In this document: positions 23,001 through 34,180 of the stretch, piece by piece
How positions within the stretch are numbered: the stretch's first letter is position 1
How the letters are laid out: the number at the start of each line of letters is the position of its first letter
Assembly: GCF_036588685.1 (NCBI RefSeq)
Contig: NC_086379.1
Span: 73,005,727 to 73,069,726, forward strand
DNA: 64,000 bases
Direction of reading: 5' to 3'
From: Mytilus trossulus
Lineage: Eukaryota; Mollusca; Bivalvia; Mytilida; Mytilidae
Translations under genes and position numbers: made by a program
The notes under the pieces: generated by a model
What the model was told of the DNA's origin: nothing
What the model saw: only the letters and a program-made list of their open reading frames with translations
Database searches by the model: none

Positions 23001-24130
23001 CTACGAAATTCTATTATTAACAAAATGTCAGTGTACAAAATGATAGTCAATATTAAGAAGTAATTGTCTATAATATAGTTACAAGATTGTAGAAAAGTTT
23101 GTTTTATATATATATATATGAAAATTCACGTGGTTTTCCGTTCCTGGAAGTCTACAAATTTGTGGAAAACTGAATCGGTAGGAACTACATTGTTGATACT
23201 TGGCGCATTTTGAATCATGATCTTTACTAACTTGTTTGTCGGTACTCATCTTTCACAGATACTGATCTAGTATATATATTAAAAAAAAAAGGTCAGTTAA
23301 GTTATATACTGCAGCTTTAATTGTTTAATTATATCGTCCATATATTCTAGTTAATGAATATGGGATCACCAGATCAGTTTTCAATGCTTCTTAAAATCCG
23401 TATAATGTACGTTTTATATTAAAAACAAATTCCATGTAGTCCAATGGAATTAATTATCAAATTGTAGGCCAAATAACTGAGCTATTTCATTACGTGAAAA
23501 ATAGAATATAAGGATATCAATACTATAAAGTTGATAAAACCTACAGGAATATGATTTTCAAAGAATTTTTTTTCCATTTACATTTCGTAACCGTATTGTT
23601 GAATATCATTTTTTTTATATGCACTTGACTTTTAAACAAAACTTTTCAAATTTTCAAAAAAACATTTCGATATACTAAGGATTTCCTTTCCAAGGATTAT
23701 AGTTTGCATTTGCTGTATTTTACCAACTATTGAAATCTTTTGGAACCTTGCCGTTTTAACTTTTTTCGATTTAAGCGACACTGACTAATCTTTTGTTGAC
23801 GAAAAGCGCGTCTTCCGTACATAGTATTAATTCTGGTTTCAAACATGAATTTATTAACAAAACACTAGCGTTTATGCGTCACTGGTGGTGAAAAAAGTAT
23901 CGGAAAATCCACTTTAATCTAATATGAAGTATTGTTCACTATTTAACGTGAGACAATGTTTTTAATGCATACATATTAAAGGTTGCATTATGTATAACCA
24001 AAAAAATCTTCAGGTAACAGGAGAAGTGAAGGATGCCATTTTTTAATTTTGAAATCTAAATCAACTACAATTTACACAGCAACAATAACATTACTGACAA
24101 AGGAAATATATAATGGATGATTTCGTCAAT
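23001..24130. other. Upstream region of calcium-binding protein copy 1
   Basis: A (TA)n run lies at 23106-23120 and a decayed R1 fragment at about 23690-23850 ('tgttgacgaaaagcgcgtct'). A possible 5' UTR exon with donor near 23228 (agtta|gtaaag on the minus strand) is speculative. No confident promoter was found. Confidence 0.3.
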
Positions 24131-24346
24131 AATAAAATTAACGGTACCAATTTTCTTGCACCAGATGCGCATTTCGACAATACATGTCTCTTCAGTGATG
24201 CTCGTGGCCAAAATATTTGAAATCCAAAGCTTATATGAAAGATGAAGAGCTCTAATCCAAAATGTCCAAAAATTATAGCCAAATCCGTGACAGTAATCAG
24301 AGCTTTGCATGAGGGAGATACATTCCTTAATCTATAATAATTTCTA
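24131..24346. repeat. Dispersed repeat R6, copy 1
   Basis: 216 bp starting 'aataaaattaacggtaccaa' and ending 'ctataataatttct' match 32250-32464 with few differences. It contains 'ccagatgcgcatttcgacaa' and 'gcatgagggagatacattcc', and resembles the R1 end structure loosely ('cgcatttcgac'). The minus-strand short ORFs over it are chance frames. Confidence 0.8.
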
Positions 24347-24359
24347 AAATGATACTCAA

Positions 24360-26130
24360 TCTCCATATGCTACACAACTTGATATGGAACATCGCATGTG
24401 TCTTATAAGTAAATAATTTAAATTCATTAAACCGATTGAATCAGTTATATCAGTTTCAGGGTATTCATGTTTCACCAATTTTGAAAAAAATGACTTTATG
24501 TTAAACCAATAACAGGCATGCTTTAGACATACTTAGCACGTATAGTATGTCATCATGTGTATTGAAATTTATTAACTATTTCCATCAAATACTCATATCA
24601 TTATAATAACAGATAATTCGGTCAATATAAGTTGATTTAAAATTATAGTTAAAGGACAATGACAGTTCTTTTTCGGTCCAGATATCAAATTGTACTTTAG
24701 AATTCACATTTGTAATCCACTAATATATATCATACCTATAATGATTATGAATGTGTCCTCCTACATAAAGGACAAAGACAGAAGTTCACACATTTCAAAT
24801 TTGGAGGGTTACATTAAAAAATACACTAGTAAACTTGGTTCGTCCAGGTAAAAAGAAGTTGTCCTGACTCATGAGAACTGTTTATCCATAGGAATATTTT
24901 TTCGACTATATGCATTTACGGAACGTAAAATAAGATTTGTCGTTCTCTACTGTTTTGTCTATAATTGACGGGATCAATTGTTGTCTGTTTAATGGCATAC
25001 AACAACATTTCGGTTGAATTTTTATATGAAAATTGGCATACAAGCAGTTTCACTTGGTCAATTCCAATATGTATTAAAAAATATACCTTCATTTGCTAAT
25101 TAGTATACTTAGAGATAAATGGGGTAAAAGTTTTAGACATTTACCTTAAACTACGTTTTTTTTTACATTTATATCCTATGCATAGACATATAATTTTTTT
25201 TTATTCAAAAGATAAACACATATTATGTAGATACAAGAAGATGGTATAAGTTCCAATGAGACAACTGTCATATAAAAACTGTTATAATGACGAAATATCC
25301 GTTAATTGAACTTATCGCATGTTTTATCACTCGAAAAAGCCCGGAACTACACTCGAAAAAAAAAAATGGACCAAATCACTCGAAATACCACGATCCTAAC
25401 CGGACACTATACCTACCGTGCAGACAAACTGTTGAAATGTCGAGAACTGAATAGAGAGCGAGACAGAGTTTACATGTCAAAATTCTGATTGTTAATAAAA
25501 TAGCAATTGAGTCGTTTCTCTGTTATACTTTAAGAATATTTGATGTATTTAAATATTTAAATGAATCGATTCTCATGTCAGAATAAAGATTTTGAATTTG
25601 GTTAGTTTTGATTTTTGTCGTTAAATAGGTATGGTCCGTTTCGGTGAAAAAAACACAAAGTTAGTGCTTCATATCCGGTTGTATACGGAAAAGTATCTAA
25701 ACATATTATCTTGAATTTAATTGTTGTAGGAAATTAATCCCACATTTTATTGCCGTATAAAACTTCATAGTCATAAACATATATATTGGGTGTTTCAAGC
25801 TTATGTTTTTTTTTTAATTTTGTGATTCTATAGAATATTTTTAAACTTAAGTTAAGGTTACATGGTAACTAACGCAGTAACAAAGGGATTAACATGTGCT
25901 TATTTAAATTCTACGTATGGATATTATATCTTGTATCTGTGTTATGAATATTACTTTCACCATGTTCACTGTCTATTTTTTTTTGGTGATGTCCATTCGT
26001 CGTGTCTTTACGTTATTGTATTATTGTGCTAAGGTATTTGCTTTGTATTTTTGTTATTCATTTTTTCTAATGTGCTTTTTTATATGTCTTTTTTGTTCTT
26101 CTTTGTAACATATTTGCTTTTTTGATAGAC
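24360..26130. other. Intergenic region between the two calcium-binding protein genes
   Basis: No gene is recognised. AT-rich; a short R4-like end ('acaagaagatggtataagtt') lies at about 25235-25275. A 60-codon plus-strand ORF at 25306-25488 has polar composition but no recognisable family, start context or splice partner. Confidence 0.35.
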
Positions 26131-26460
26131 TAAGTGATGAAGATTATAACACAATGTTGACTGCCTTATCCCTATTTTTACAATGAGTTTTGTTTACACA
26201 TCGTTTTCAATATAATAATATTTTGTGCGACTGTCATACTATTAAGAGGTTTAGATAGCTATTAAACGAGGTTTCATCCTCCATTTTCTTAATTAATTTC
26301 TTTATTAATTAAGAAAATGCTCGTACCAAGTTAGGAATAGACATTTGTTATCCATTCGGTTGATGTGTATGAGCTTTTGATTTTGACATTTAGATTAGGG
26401 ACTTTCCGTTTTGAACTTTCTTCGGATTTCAGTATTGTCGAGATTTTACTTTTTATTCAG
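26130..26460 (+). mobile_element. Retroelement tail R5 with an internal hairpin
   Basis: R5 blocks are present in order: 'gaagattataacacaatgtt', 'gcgactgtcatactattaagagg', then 'gtaccaagttaggaatag', 'cattcggttgatgtgtatga' and 'ttcagtattgtcgagatttt'. At 26283-26320 a 15-bp perfect inverted repeat (cattttcttaattaa) replaces the usual sequence. It lies about 400 bp downstream of the copy 2 gene's stop codon. Confidence 0.65.
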
Positions 26461-26876
26461 ATCCTGCGTCTGCTATCCGTAGTTTGTTCACTTGTCATTA
26501 CAAACCCGATGATAAGTTAAATTAAGTAGGTCACATTCATGAAATACAATACTAAGTACACAAATACAATCTCAGTTGAAACCAACCATACAAATGTATG
26601 TTCTTTAGCCATCAATCCACAGGTTTTCTTAGTTTTAATGCTGAAATTATTTGAACAAACCAGGACCATAAAAATCGGTTATGTGGGTTTGTTTTATTTG
26701 TGGAAACATTTATATTACGATTCGGTTTTAATTTCTTGCAACTTTGGATGGGGCAACGCCTTAATTGGCAATATGAAAAAAATACAGTTAAAGAGTTTGA
26801 TAAAGTTTTATAAAAATATTAGGATACAATTTTCATTCTAATGACATATGATTGAATAATAAAAGAAAATTAAAAC

Positions 26877-29451
26877 TTAAATAGAATCTATAATTCTAAA
26901 TCCATACAGACGAGCTTTCTCCAACTGACTGACATTGCCCTCAATGCTGTTACAGCAGTACTCAACCCAACTTTGAAGAAACAAATTAGCTTCTATGAAA
27001 CCAGGTTTAACTTGCGGATATGCATCAAAATATTTGTTATCGAAGGAGACTAGTCCCATTGCCTTTAGTGCATCTACAAACTCCGCTCTGGAGATGGAAT
27101 TATCTTTGTTAACATCTGTGATGGATACCAGGACAGACATATGCTTTCTGACGGATTTCTCAAATTCTTTACCATCTCTGTTAAATGCCTCTCTCATCTT
27201 ATTAACGAAACCTTCTTCTGTCATTGTTTCTTCTCCTTTTAGGAAAAAACCTCGAAACCACTCTAAATATTTTGTCTTGTAGTCTGCAGCTTGTTCACCC
27301 TTCATGTTGTTGCTTTCAATAAATCTATCACTGAAACAACCACAGCAATAAAGGTAATAACAATATATAATCATATACATCAATATTGGTTATGCTCCAT
27401 GTATCGTTTTATTTCACAGTGGATATGTTTCCTACGTACATTTTTACATACTTAAGGATTTGTCAATAGGGTTAAACTCATACTCGTAGCACAGGAGATA
27501 CATACAGAAGTGATATTAAGAATCATTACTTGAATCGGCTAAACAACAGTTAATCAAGAAACATTATCGCATTTTGACGCTATTGCTGTATATCACAGAG
27601 GTTCCTGTAAAATTTTAAGGCCACAGTAGAAAATATCTGATGCCACAATAAAAAAAGGATTGTATGATGTTAAAAGTTCAAGGGGTGCCGATTCGTTGGT
27701 CAACCGGCGCAGATGTCCAAATAGCGATAAGTTGTATTGTTTATAGTCAGCGTAATAACATGCATTTTAACGATAAATCTTTGAAAAAACTGAACTCCGA
27801 GGAAAATTCAAAACGGAAAGTCCCTTATCAAATGGCAAAATCAAACTAAAGCTCAAACTCAAATTCTATTATATTGGCAACGATGCATGAAAAAAACAAA
27901 CATACATAATGGATGAAACTGTCAAAATTAGGGGTACAGCAGTCAACTCAATGTTAAAATTTCAGGGACTGAATTTTCGGCTCTCCCTTGACACCATTTA
28001 CGAGTATGGTCTAAATGAATCGATGATAGTCCGTCGGAAAGGGAAGATAAATGGCTGGCCCGTGTTAAGAGAGAGCCATATCTCTTGCACGTATAAGATA
28101 CCCTTGTAGATTTCGAAAAAGAGCAAGCTAATGCCGCTACAAGTCAGCACCCACACCCGTAAAGTCGAAAGGAATTAATATAGCTTGCAAAACTTGTTTC
28201 CCAATCCACTATAAATAAATATGTTTAAACTTATAATCTTAATCACAATAAAAAGAAACACATATAAAAAGAGGCACACATAGGCATATATCAAAACAAC
28301 ACCATTCATTGCTTTTTCGTGGACTGAAGTCGTCTTATCTCCAAATTAACCAATTATGTATTATTCCCTATTATAAATGACAGTTTATCTTCAAAAAGAA
28401 TATGCATGGCGCATAATACCGGTAGGTAATGAATTCATAGCAGAGAGACATTTGACAAATCAAATGGACCCGTTCAGTATATTTTTAAAAAACATTGTTT
28501 GGTGAGCAACTCAAATAGTAGTGTAAAAAGCTAAGAATAAGCAAAAGTTTTGTTCTTATTGCATACCTTCTTTTAAGTTTGTGACTTGAATGAAGATTTT
28601 GAAGACGATTTTTGAATTTGAAACAAAACAAAAAATACATATATGATAGACATCGCTGGTTGAATAAATATCATCATAACATTTTGATTGCAATATTTAA
28701 CTATGTGAGGCATGTTGTTTAGAACTTAAAAAAGTATATTGAGTCAAACATCTGAATGACCAGCTTGTATATCGTTAGGATTATGTAAATTGAAATAACT
28801 AACATTTTTTTTGATTTAGAAGAGAATTGGACGTATCTTCGACAATCTTCACTTTTGAAAAACAAAATAAGGTATATATGAAATGTATTTCAAGTTCTTG
28901 AGTCAGGCATTCCAACTAATGGATTAAGCATTTTAAACAATATTGCTTATCGGGTATTCCGATTGAAAAACAACATATTTTTCAAGAATAGAGTGAAAAG
29001 TAAAAACAGTCAGGCTTCTTGAATGATACAAAATGTTTGTAGCAGACAACCTAAAACAAGCTAAAATGCAAACAATTTGCTTGCTTGCTATGTTTTTGTT
29101 GCGTTTGAATGCTATTTCGTTACATTAACAAACACTTAGATATCGCATGCGAGTTTGTGTATTTGGCAAAACTTTTAGGAATTTTGGTCCTCAATGCCCT
29201 TCAACTTCGTACTTTATTTGGCCTTTTTAACTTTTTTGGATTCGAGCGTCGCTGCTGAGTTTTTTGTAGACAAAACGCACGTCTGGCGTATATAAAAAAT
29301 TTAGTTCTGGTATCTATGATGAGTTTATTGATTACCATTAATATACTTACGAAAACAAAATGGCATCGGCAATAGTTAACACGTTGTCTTTGTTCAGGTC
29401 AAAAGTTCTATACAGTCTTGTCCATTTCTTTATAAGAAAAGTGTTTGCCAT
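26877..29451 (-). CDS. Sarcoplasmic calcium-binding protein-like EF-hand protein, copy 2
   Basis: Coding exons 29351-29451 (ATG) and 26877-27330 are exactly as long as those of copy 1 (101 and 454 nt) and join at the same codon (TC|T, Ser34) to give 184 residues, MANTFLIKKWTRLYRTFDLN to GFRIIDSI. EF-hand loops 1 (DLNKDNVLTIAD) and 3 (DVNKDNSISRAE) have good ligand positions. Sites 2 and 4 (KGEETMTEEGF; AYPQVKPGFIEA) are degenerate as in copy 1. Most substitutions between the copies fall in residues 25-90, while 90-150 is nearly identical. It sits upstream of copy 1 in the same orientation, so this is a tandem gene duplication. The acceptor again ends next to the ATG, implying an unseen 5' UTR exon. 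Confidence 0.88.
27331..29350. other. Intron of calcium-binding protein copy 2
   Basis: About 2.0 kb, against 1.3 kb in copy 1. It holds a reverse R5 tail at about 27765-27860 ('aactccgaggaaaattcaaa', 'cccttatcaaatggcaaaat') and a decayed R1 copy at 29155-29330 that ends about 20 bp from the exon 1 donor. No other coding signal is seen. Confidence 0.5.
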
Positions 29452-29867
29452 CCTAGGGAAGATAAAAGTTAATACTATAAAAATCGTTAAAGTAAAATGT
29501 AAGGGCTAAACAAGAATTTGTCCAAAGTACACGGATGCCCCACTCACACTTTAATTTTCCATGTTCAGTGGACCGTGAAATTGGGTAATTTGGTATATCA
29601 AAATTAGAAAAATTATATATGATACACAGGGAACATGTGTATAAAGTTTCAAGTTAATTGGAATTCAACTTCACTAAAAACTACCTTGACCATAAACTTT
29701 AACTGGAAGCGGCACAAACAGACGACTGGACGAACGGTTGGACGCGCAGACCAGAAAATATAATGGTCATCTACTTTGATAGGTGGTTCATACTAATACT
29801 AGTAATTGTATAAGACTTAACTACAAAATTGTTTTACTTTATGGAAAGTTATCATGTACATCTTATT

Positions 29868-31286
29868 AGGTCTTTCCACTTTTCTGTGGAAAGACCTATT
29901 GTTTTTCTTCTGATTATTTTTTTTTTTTTTTTTTTCTTCCGCCTAATTTTGTTCTTGAAATAAACATTTGTTTCGCAATATGTCGCTTAGATATTTGGTA
30001 TATGATATCGAACAGTTTATGTGCTTTTGAAATTTACCCTGCGTAAACGAATACTTTTCTTTGTAGGAGTTATCTCCCCAAACACTGTTTTCCTTGTTAG
30101 CGCATCTCCTTCGCAACCGTAAAAGATTAAGACAAATTTATTTTACAAAATTGCTCGTTATATCCTTCGCATGATTTGTCCTATTTTGACCGAAGCGATA
30201 TGACCGCTCCATATGAGAGTTATTTCCCCTTATTCATCTGATATAAGTGATATTGAATTTCTATCTTATAAATCATAAGTGATAGAGACCTAGGATCTTT
30301 TGATTTGAGGTCCTTGGTCCCAAAAAAAAAAAATAGGTCAAGGTCAAAGGTCAAGGTCATATTCTAATTTTTGAATTTGGCTTATTTCCACTAATTTCCA
30401 GAAACCGTATAAGATATCGACAAATTGTTTTTTCTAAATTGTGAGTTGCGACATGTCGTAACACGTAAATTTTGATTGCAAGGGTATGTTGAACTTAAAA
30501 GTGAGTTTTCTCCCCTCTTGTATTTAAAATACGCGTATGGTGATATAACTGATTAACCATATATAATTAAGACCTATGGTCTTTTGATTTTAGGTCCTTG
30601 GTTTATGACCTTGAAATTGATCTCAAGGTCAAAGATTAATTTGACGTTCTAGTTTTTGACCTTTGCTTTCAGCTCATATGTTTACATGATATAGCCATGA
30701 GACTTTTGGCAAAAGGTATCAAACCATTTAACCTTGAAAAAAAATAACAGGAAGTGACCTTGTGTAAACCGGAAGTAGCTATTTTTTGTACTTTATTAAT
30801 AAAAAAAGTATATAGAACCAGATCTTTTTGGAATCACTGTCAATTAAATATTCAAATATTATCGGAAGTAACATTTTTCAAACCGGAAGTAACAAATTAT
30901 CTCCCTTATTTAAAAAAAATGTATAGAAACCATATATTTCTGGAATCAGCGTACAATAATCTATCAGTTGACGATTGAAATGACAATTAACCGGAAGTGA
31001 CCTTGTGTAAACCGGAAGTAGCTATTTTTTGTACTTTATTAATAAAAAAGTATATAGAACCAGATCTTTTTTGAATCACTGTCAATTAAATATTCAAATA
31101 TTATCGGAAGTAACATTTTTCAAACCGGAAGTAACAAATTATCTCCCTTATTTAAAAAGAATGTATAGAAACCATATATTTCTGGAATCAGCGTACAATA
31201 ATCTATCAGTTGACGATTGAAATGACATTTTAAACTTAATTTTACAACTTTCATATTAAAATACATTGTTTTCAGTGGAAAGACCT
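29868..31286. mobile_element. Non-autonomous TIR element with an internal 243-bp duplication
   Basis: The 13-bp end AGGTCTTTCCACT (29868-29880) returns as its complement at 31274-31286, bounding 1419 bp. The left end also forms its own hairpin (29868-29897, 12-bp stem, 6-bp loop). Inside are a long T-run (29920-29937), 'aaggtcaaaggtcaaggtca' blocks, and a direct duplication starting at 30751 and 30994. No intact transposase ORF is present; the two related ORFs at 30754 and 31029 are produced by the duplication. Target-site duplication is not clear. Confidence 0.65.
30751..31230. repeat. 243-bp tandem duplication carrying repeated GGAAGT motifs
   Basis: Units start at 30751 and 30994 (period 243) and are nearly identical. 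Each has four GGAAGT sites, several as CCGGAAGT. They contain 'actttattaataaaaaa' and 'ctggaatcagcgtacaataa'. Confidence 0.85.
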
Positions 31287-31615
31287 TCAATTGTTCTCTG
31301 AACAATTGGTTTTTAATTGCATTTTATTTTTGTACTTGTGAACTGCAATTTACTACGAAGCTCAAAAAGAAAATTAAGTGTTTTGACACGATAGGTGTCC
31401 CCTGGTAGAAATGCATCACCCATCATACAAATGCATACTCAGTCAAAATGTCGGGTAGGACAAAAAAACTGTTTGTTATTTTTCTCTGTTTTTGATCGGT
31501 AGTGAAAGGAGTTTTAGTTGACTGTAAGTTCGCGAATTTCCTTCAAATAGTTTTTACTTCTAATTCATGTTGTGTTACCTATTGTACAAGTTTTATACTG
31601 CTTTCTTACTATTTT

Positions 31616-31895
31616 CCTAAATATAGTAACACAGCTATTTTTTGTGCAATGTCAATTTCATCATGGAACACTTTATTTAACACCCAGTGGTTCATAAAGG
31701 GAGGAAAATAAGTTTGAAATTTGTTTAACACTTATATATCTATCAATGTATTTATTTAAGTTGCAGTATAAAAACAATATTAGGTCACTGTAATAAATAT
31801 ACAACTTTTTTTTTGTACTCGCCCTTACCAAGTTTCTATGCCTCATACAAAAAAGTATATATTTTTCCAATAATGACCTAATATTGTATATTGTT
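31616..31895 (-). mobile_element. Hairpin MITE family M2, copy 1
   Basis: Reverse-oriented relative of 38290-38605: 'cctaaatatagtaacacagc', 'gtgcaatgtcaatttcat', 'atttatttaagttgcagtat', then inverted arms around 'caatattaggtcac' (31777) and its complement ending near 31891. The arms are more diverged than in copy 2. Non-coding. Confidence 0.7.
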
Positions 31896-32249
31896 TCTGT
31901 GAAAAGTCCTTTACACATATTATACAGCTTATCAAGATAAAAATAGTGGCGAAAGTTTTCATAAGGATAATCAAAATTGATAAGTTTAATTGGAATTTAC
32001 AATAAAAAGTTAAATACGAACGACGATAAAAAGACAAATAAGTGCACATAGCATTGCATATATACTAAAAACTGACCAACATGAACTTGTTTATCTCTTG
32101 TATATCATTTGCCTAAGGATATTTATTGATGATAAGAACGTTTGAATCATGTCAATTTAACAGGTGCTCAACATTCCTGTATATTGGTCTGTTATAGACC
32201 TATGGTGTGTTGACCTGGAGTGTCATTGATATGGTGATAATTATAACTT

Positions 32250-32464
32250 AATAAAATTAACGGTACCAATTTTCTCGCACCAGATGCGCATTTCGACAAT
32301 ACATTTCTATTCATTGATGCTCGTGGCCAAAATATTTGAAATCCAAAGCTTATATAAAAGATGAAGAGCTATAATCCAAAAGGTCCAAAAAGTATAGCCA
32401 AATCCGTGAAAGGAATCAGAGCTTTGCATGAGGGAGATACATTCCATAATTTATAATAACTTCT
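32250..32464. repeat. Dispersed repeat R6, copy 2
   Basis: Near-identical to 24131-24346 over about 215 bp in the same orientation. It is followed directly by a decayed R1 copy (32490-32850) with the 'ctgctgggctggtgatact' hairpin arm and 'gtagacgaaacatgtg'. Confidence 0.8.
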
Positions 32465-32489
32465 AATATTTTATAACAGCAAATTTTAA

Positions 32490-32850
32490 TAACACAAAAA
32501 TCCGTACGTTCATGCCAGTACCGAAGTACTGGCTGCTGGGCTGGTGATACTCTCGGGGACTAATAGTCCACCAGCAGAGGCATCGACCCAGTATTAACTG
32601 TTTATAATATTATGAAGTATTTGAAATACTACGACATTTCTACCTCAGGAATACATTACCTTAGCTGTATTTCGCAAAACTTTTAAGAACTTTTGGTTCT
32701 CTATGCTCTTCAACCATGTCACCATCGTACTTTATTTGGCCTTTTCATACTTTTTTTTATTCAAGCGTCACTGATGAATCTTTAGTAGACGAAACATGTG
32801 TTTAACGTAAATTCTGAATTTCAATCCTGGTATCTATGTTGAGTTAGTTT
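32490..32850 (+). repeat. Dispersed repeat R1, decayed full-length copy
   Basis: It shares the order 'ccaccagcagaggcatcgac', 'caggaatacattaccttagc', 'ctatgctcttcaacc', 'agcgtcactgatgaatc' and 'gacgaaac' with 2651-3047. Non-coding. Confidence 0.65.
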
Positions 32851-33697
32851 ATATCAAAACTAGGTCAGCAATGTTCTTTATAATCGTGACTTTAAAAACT
32901 ATTCTTGTGTATTCAGTTCTTTTGTACGGACATCATAAATAAAATATTGTTTAAGATAAGTTATAATTTTTTTTGAAGCACGTTCAATTAGTTTTGAATA
33001 ATTATCACTAAAGAAATGTCATTTTTATTAGTATGCCTTATTATATATTTCCATATTAATTTTGATATTTCAATAAAATATCAATCATTGATAGAGTTCA
33101 ACAAATCTTATGGGAATCATAGTTATGAATATAAATCAAGTTTAATTCGTCGTAAAACTACTCGATAATTTCATTAGTGACAAATAAGAATATAGAGGTC
33201 ATTCAAACTTTTTCCATAAATAAACTTAAACGATAAAACAAAACAATCAATGAATGCAGAGAGTAAATGGAGAAAAGTTTAGAAGAATTACAAAATGCTT
33301 GAATTTATAAAATATTGTACCATATCAAACTCAAAACTACAATTGATGGTTTTTGGTAAATGGTGAAACATTTATCTCAACATTTGAAGCATCTCTAGGT
33401 CCAAATACCAAAAATCTTTAGGCGAAACTGTGCATCTCGAACACAGACTAATTCTTTGTTTTCGCCAGAATTGCTTTCTTTAAAAAAACAATGCTAATTT
33501 AAGCTTAACTTAAAATCTTTAAATCACAAGTCTTCTGGGTCATAACTTGACACAACATTTGCAATTCACTTCATGCATGCTACACTTTAAAAAAATCCAA
33601 GATAAACAAAATGTTTATTGACCAAAAATCTTTGATAGGACTTTATGTATTGGTCTTTTGTTAAGTTTAACTCTTTAATGTTTCAATTTTATTGCTG
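32850..33697. other. Intergenic AT-rich stretch
   Basis: No gene, RNA or repeat was recognised; very AT-rich. Confidence 0.3.
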
Positions 33698-33858
33698 GCA
33701 GATCAGTATTTGGAATGACGAGCATATGACCTAGATTCATAGCAGATCAGTACATGGAATGAGGAGCATCTGACCTAGATTCATAGCAGATTAGTATACG
33801 AAATGACGAGCATCTGACCTAGATTCATGGCATATCAGTATACGTAATGACGAGCATC
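33698..33858. repeat. 44-bp tandem repeat, four copies
   Basis: Units start at 33698, 33742, 33786 and 33830, each 'gcagatcagtat...gaatgacgagcatctgacctagattcat' with a few changes. Non-coding. Confidence 0.85.
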
Positions 33859-34180
33859 TGTCAACTTGAACATGATAAAATGTTCAATCCAATTGTGTCA
33901 AGACTAATCTTCAATATCTATCCTTAGGCAAATGATCATGACTAATACTAATATTTCATATTTTTTATTTAATCTTCATCATATTAATTATGACCTCTCT
34001 TGTTCATAATTCCTTGATAACTTCATTTTGATGGAAAAATATATACAAAAAAACTCCGAAAAACTTTACAATACATACTATCTATGATGATCTTTTTCTT
34101 TTGGACTTTTAACTATATTTTTGTCTTATGGGAGAACCTCTCGATGAAAAATCAACAAAGTATTTTCCTAATTAGAAAAA

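Noticed and set aside
30754-31220. Two related ORFs suggesting a duplicated gene
   Set aside because: They arise from the 243-bp tandem duplication inside a TIR element and have no recognisable protein features.
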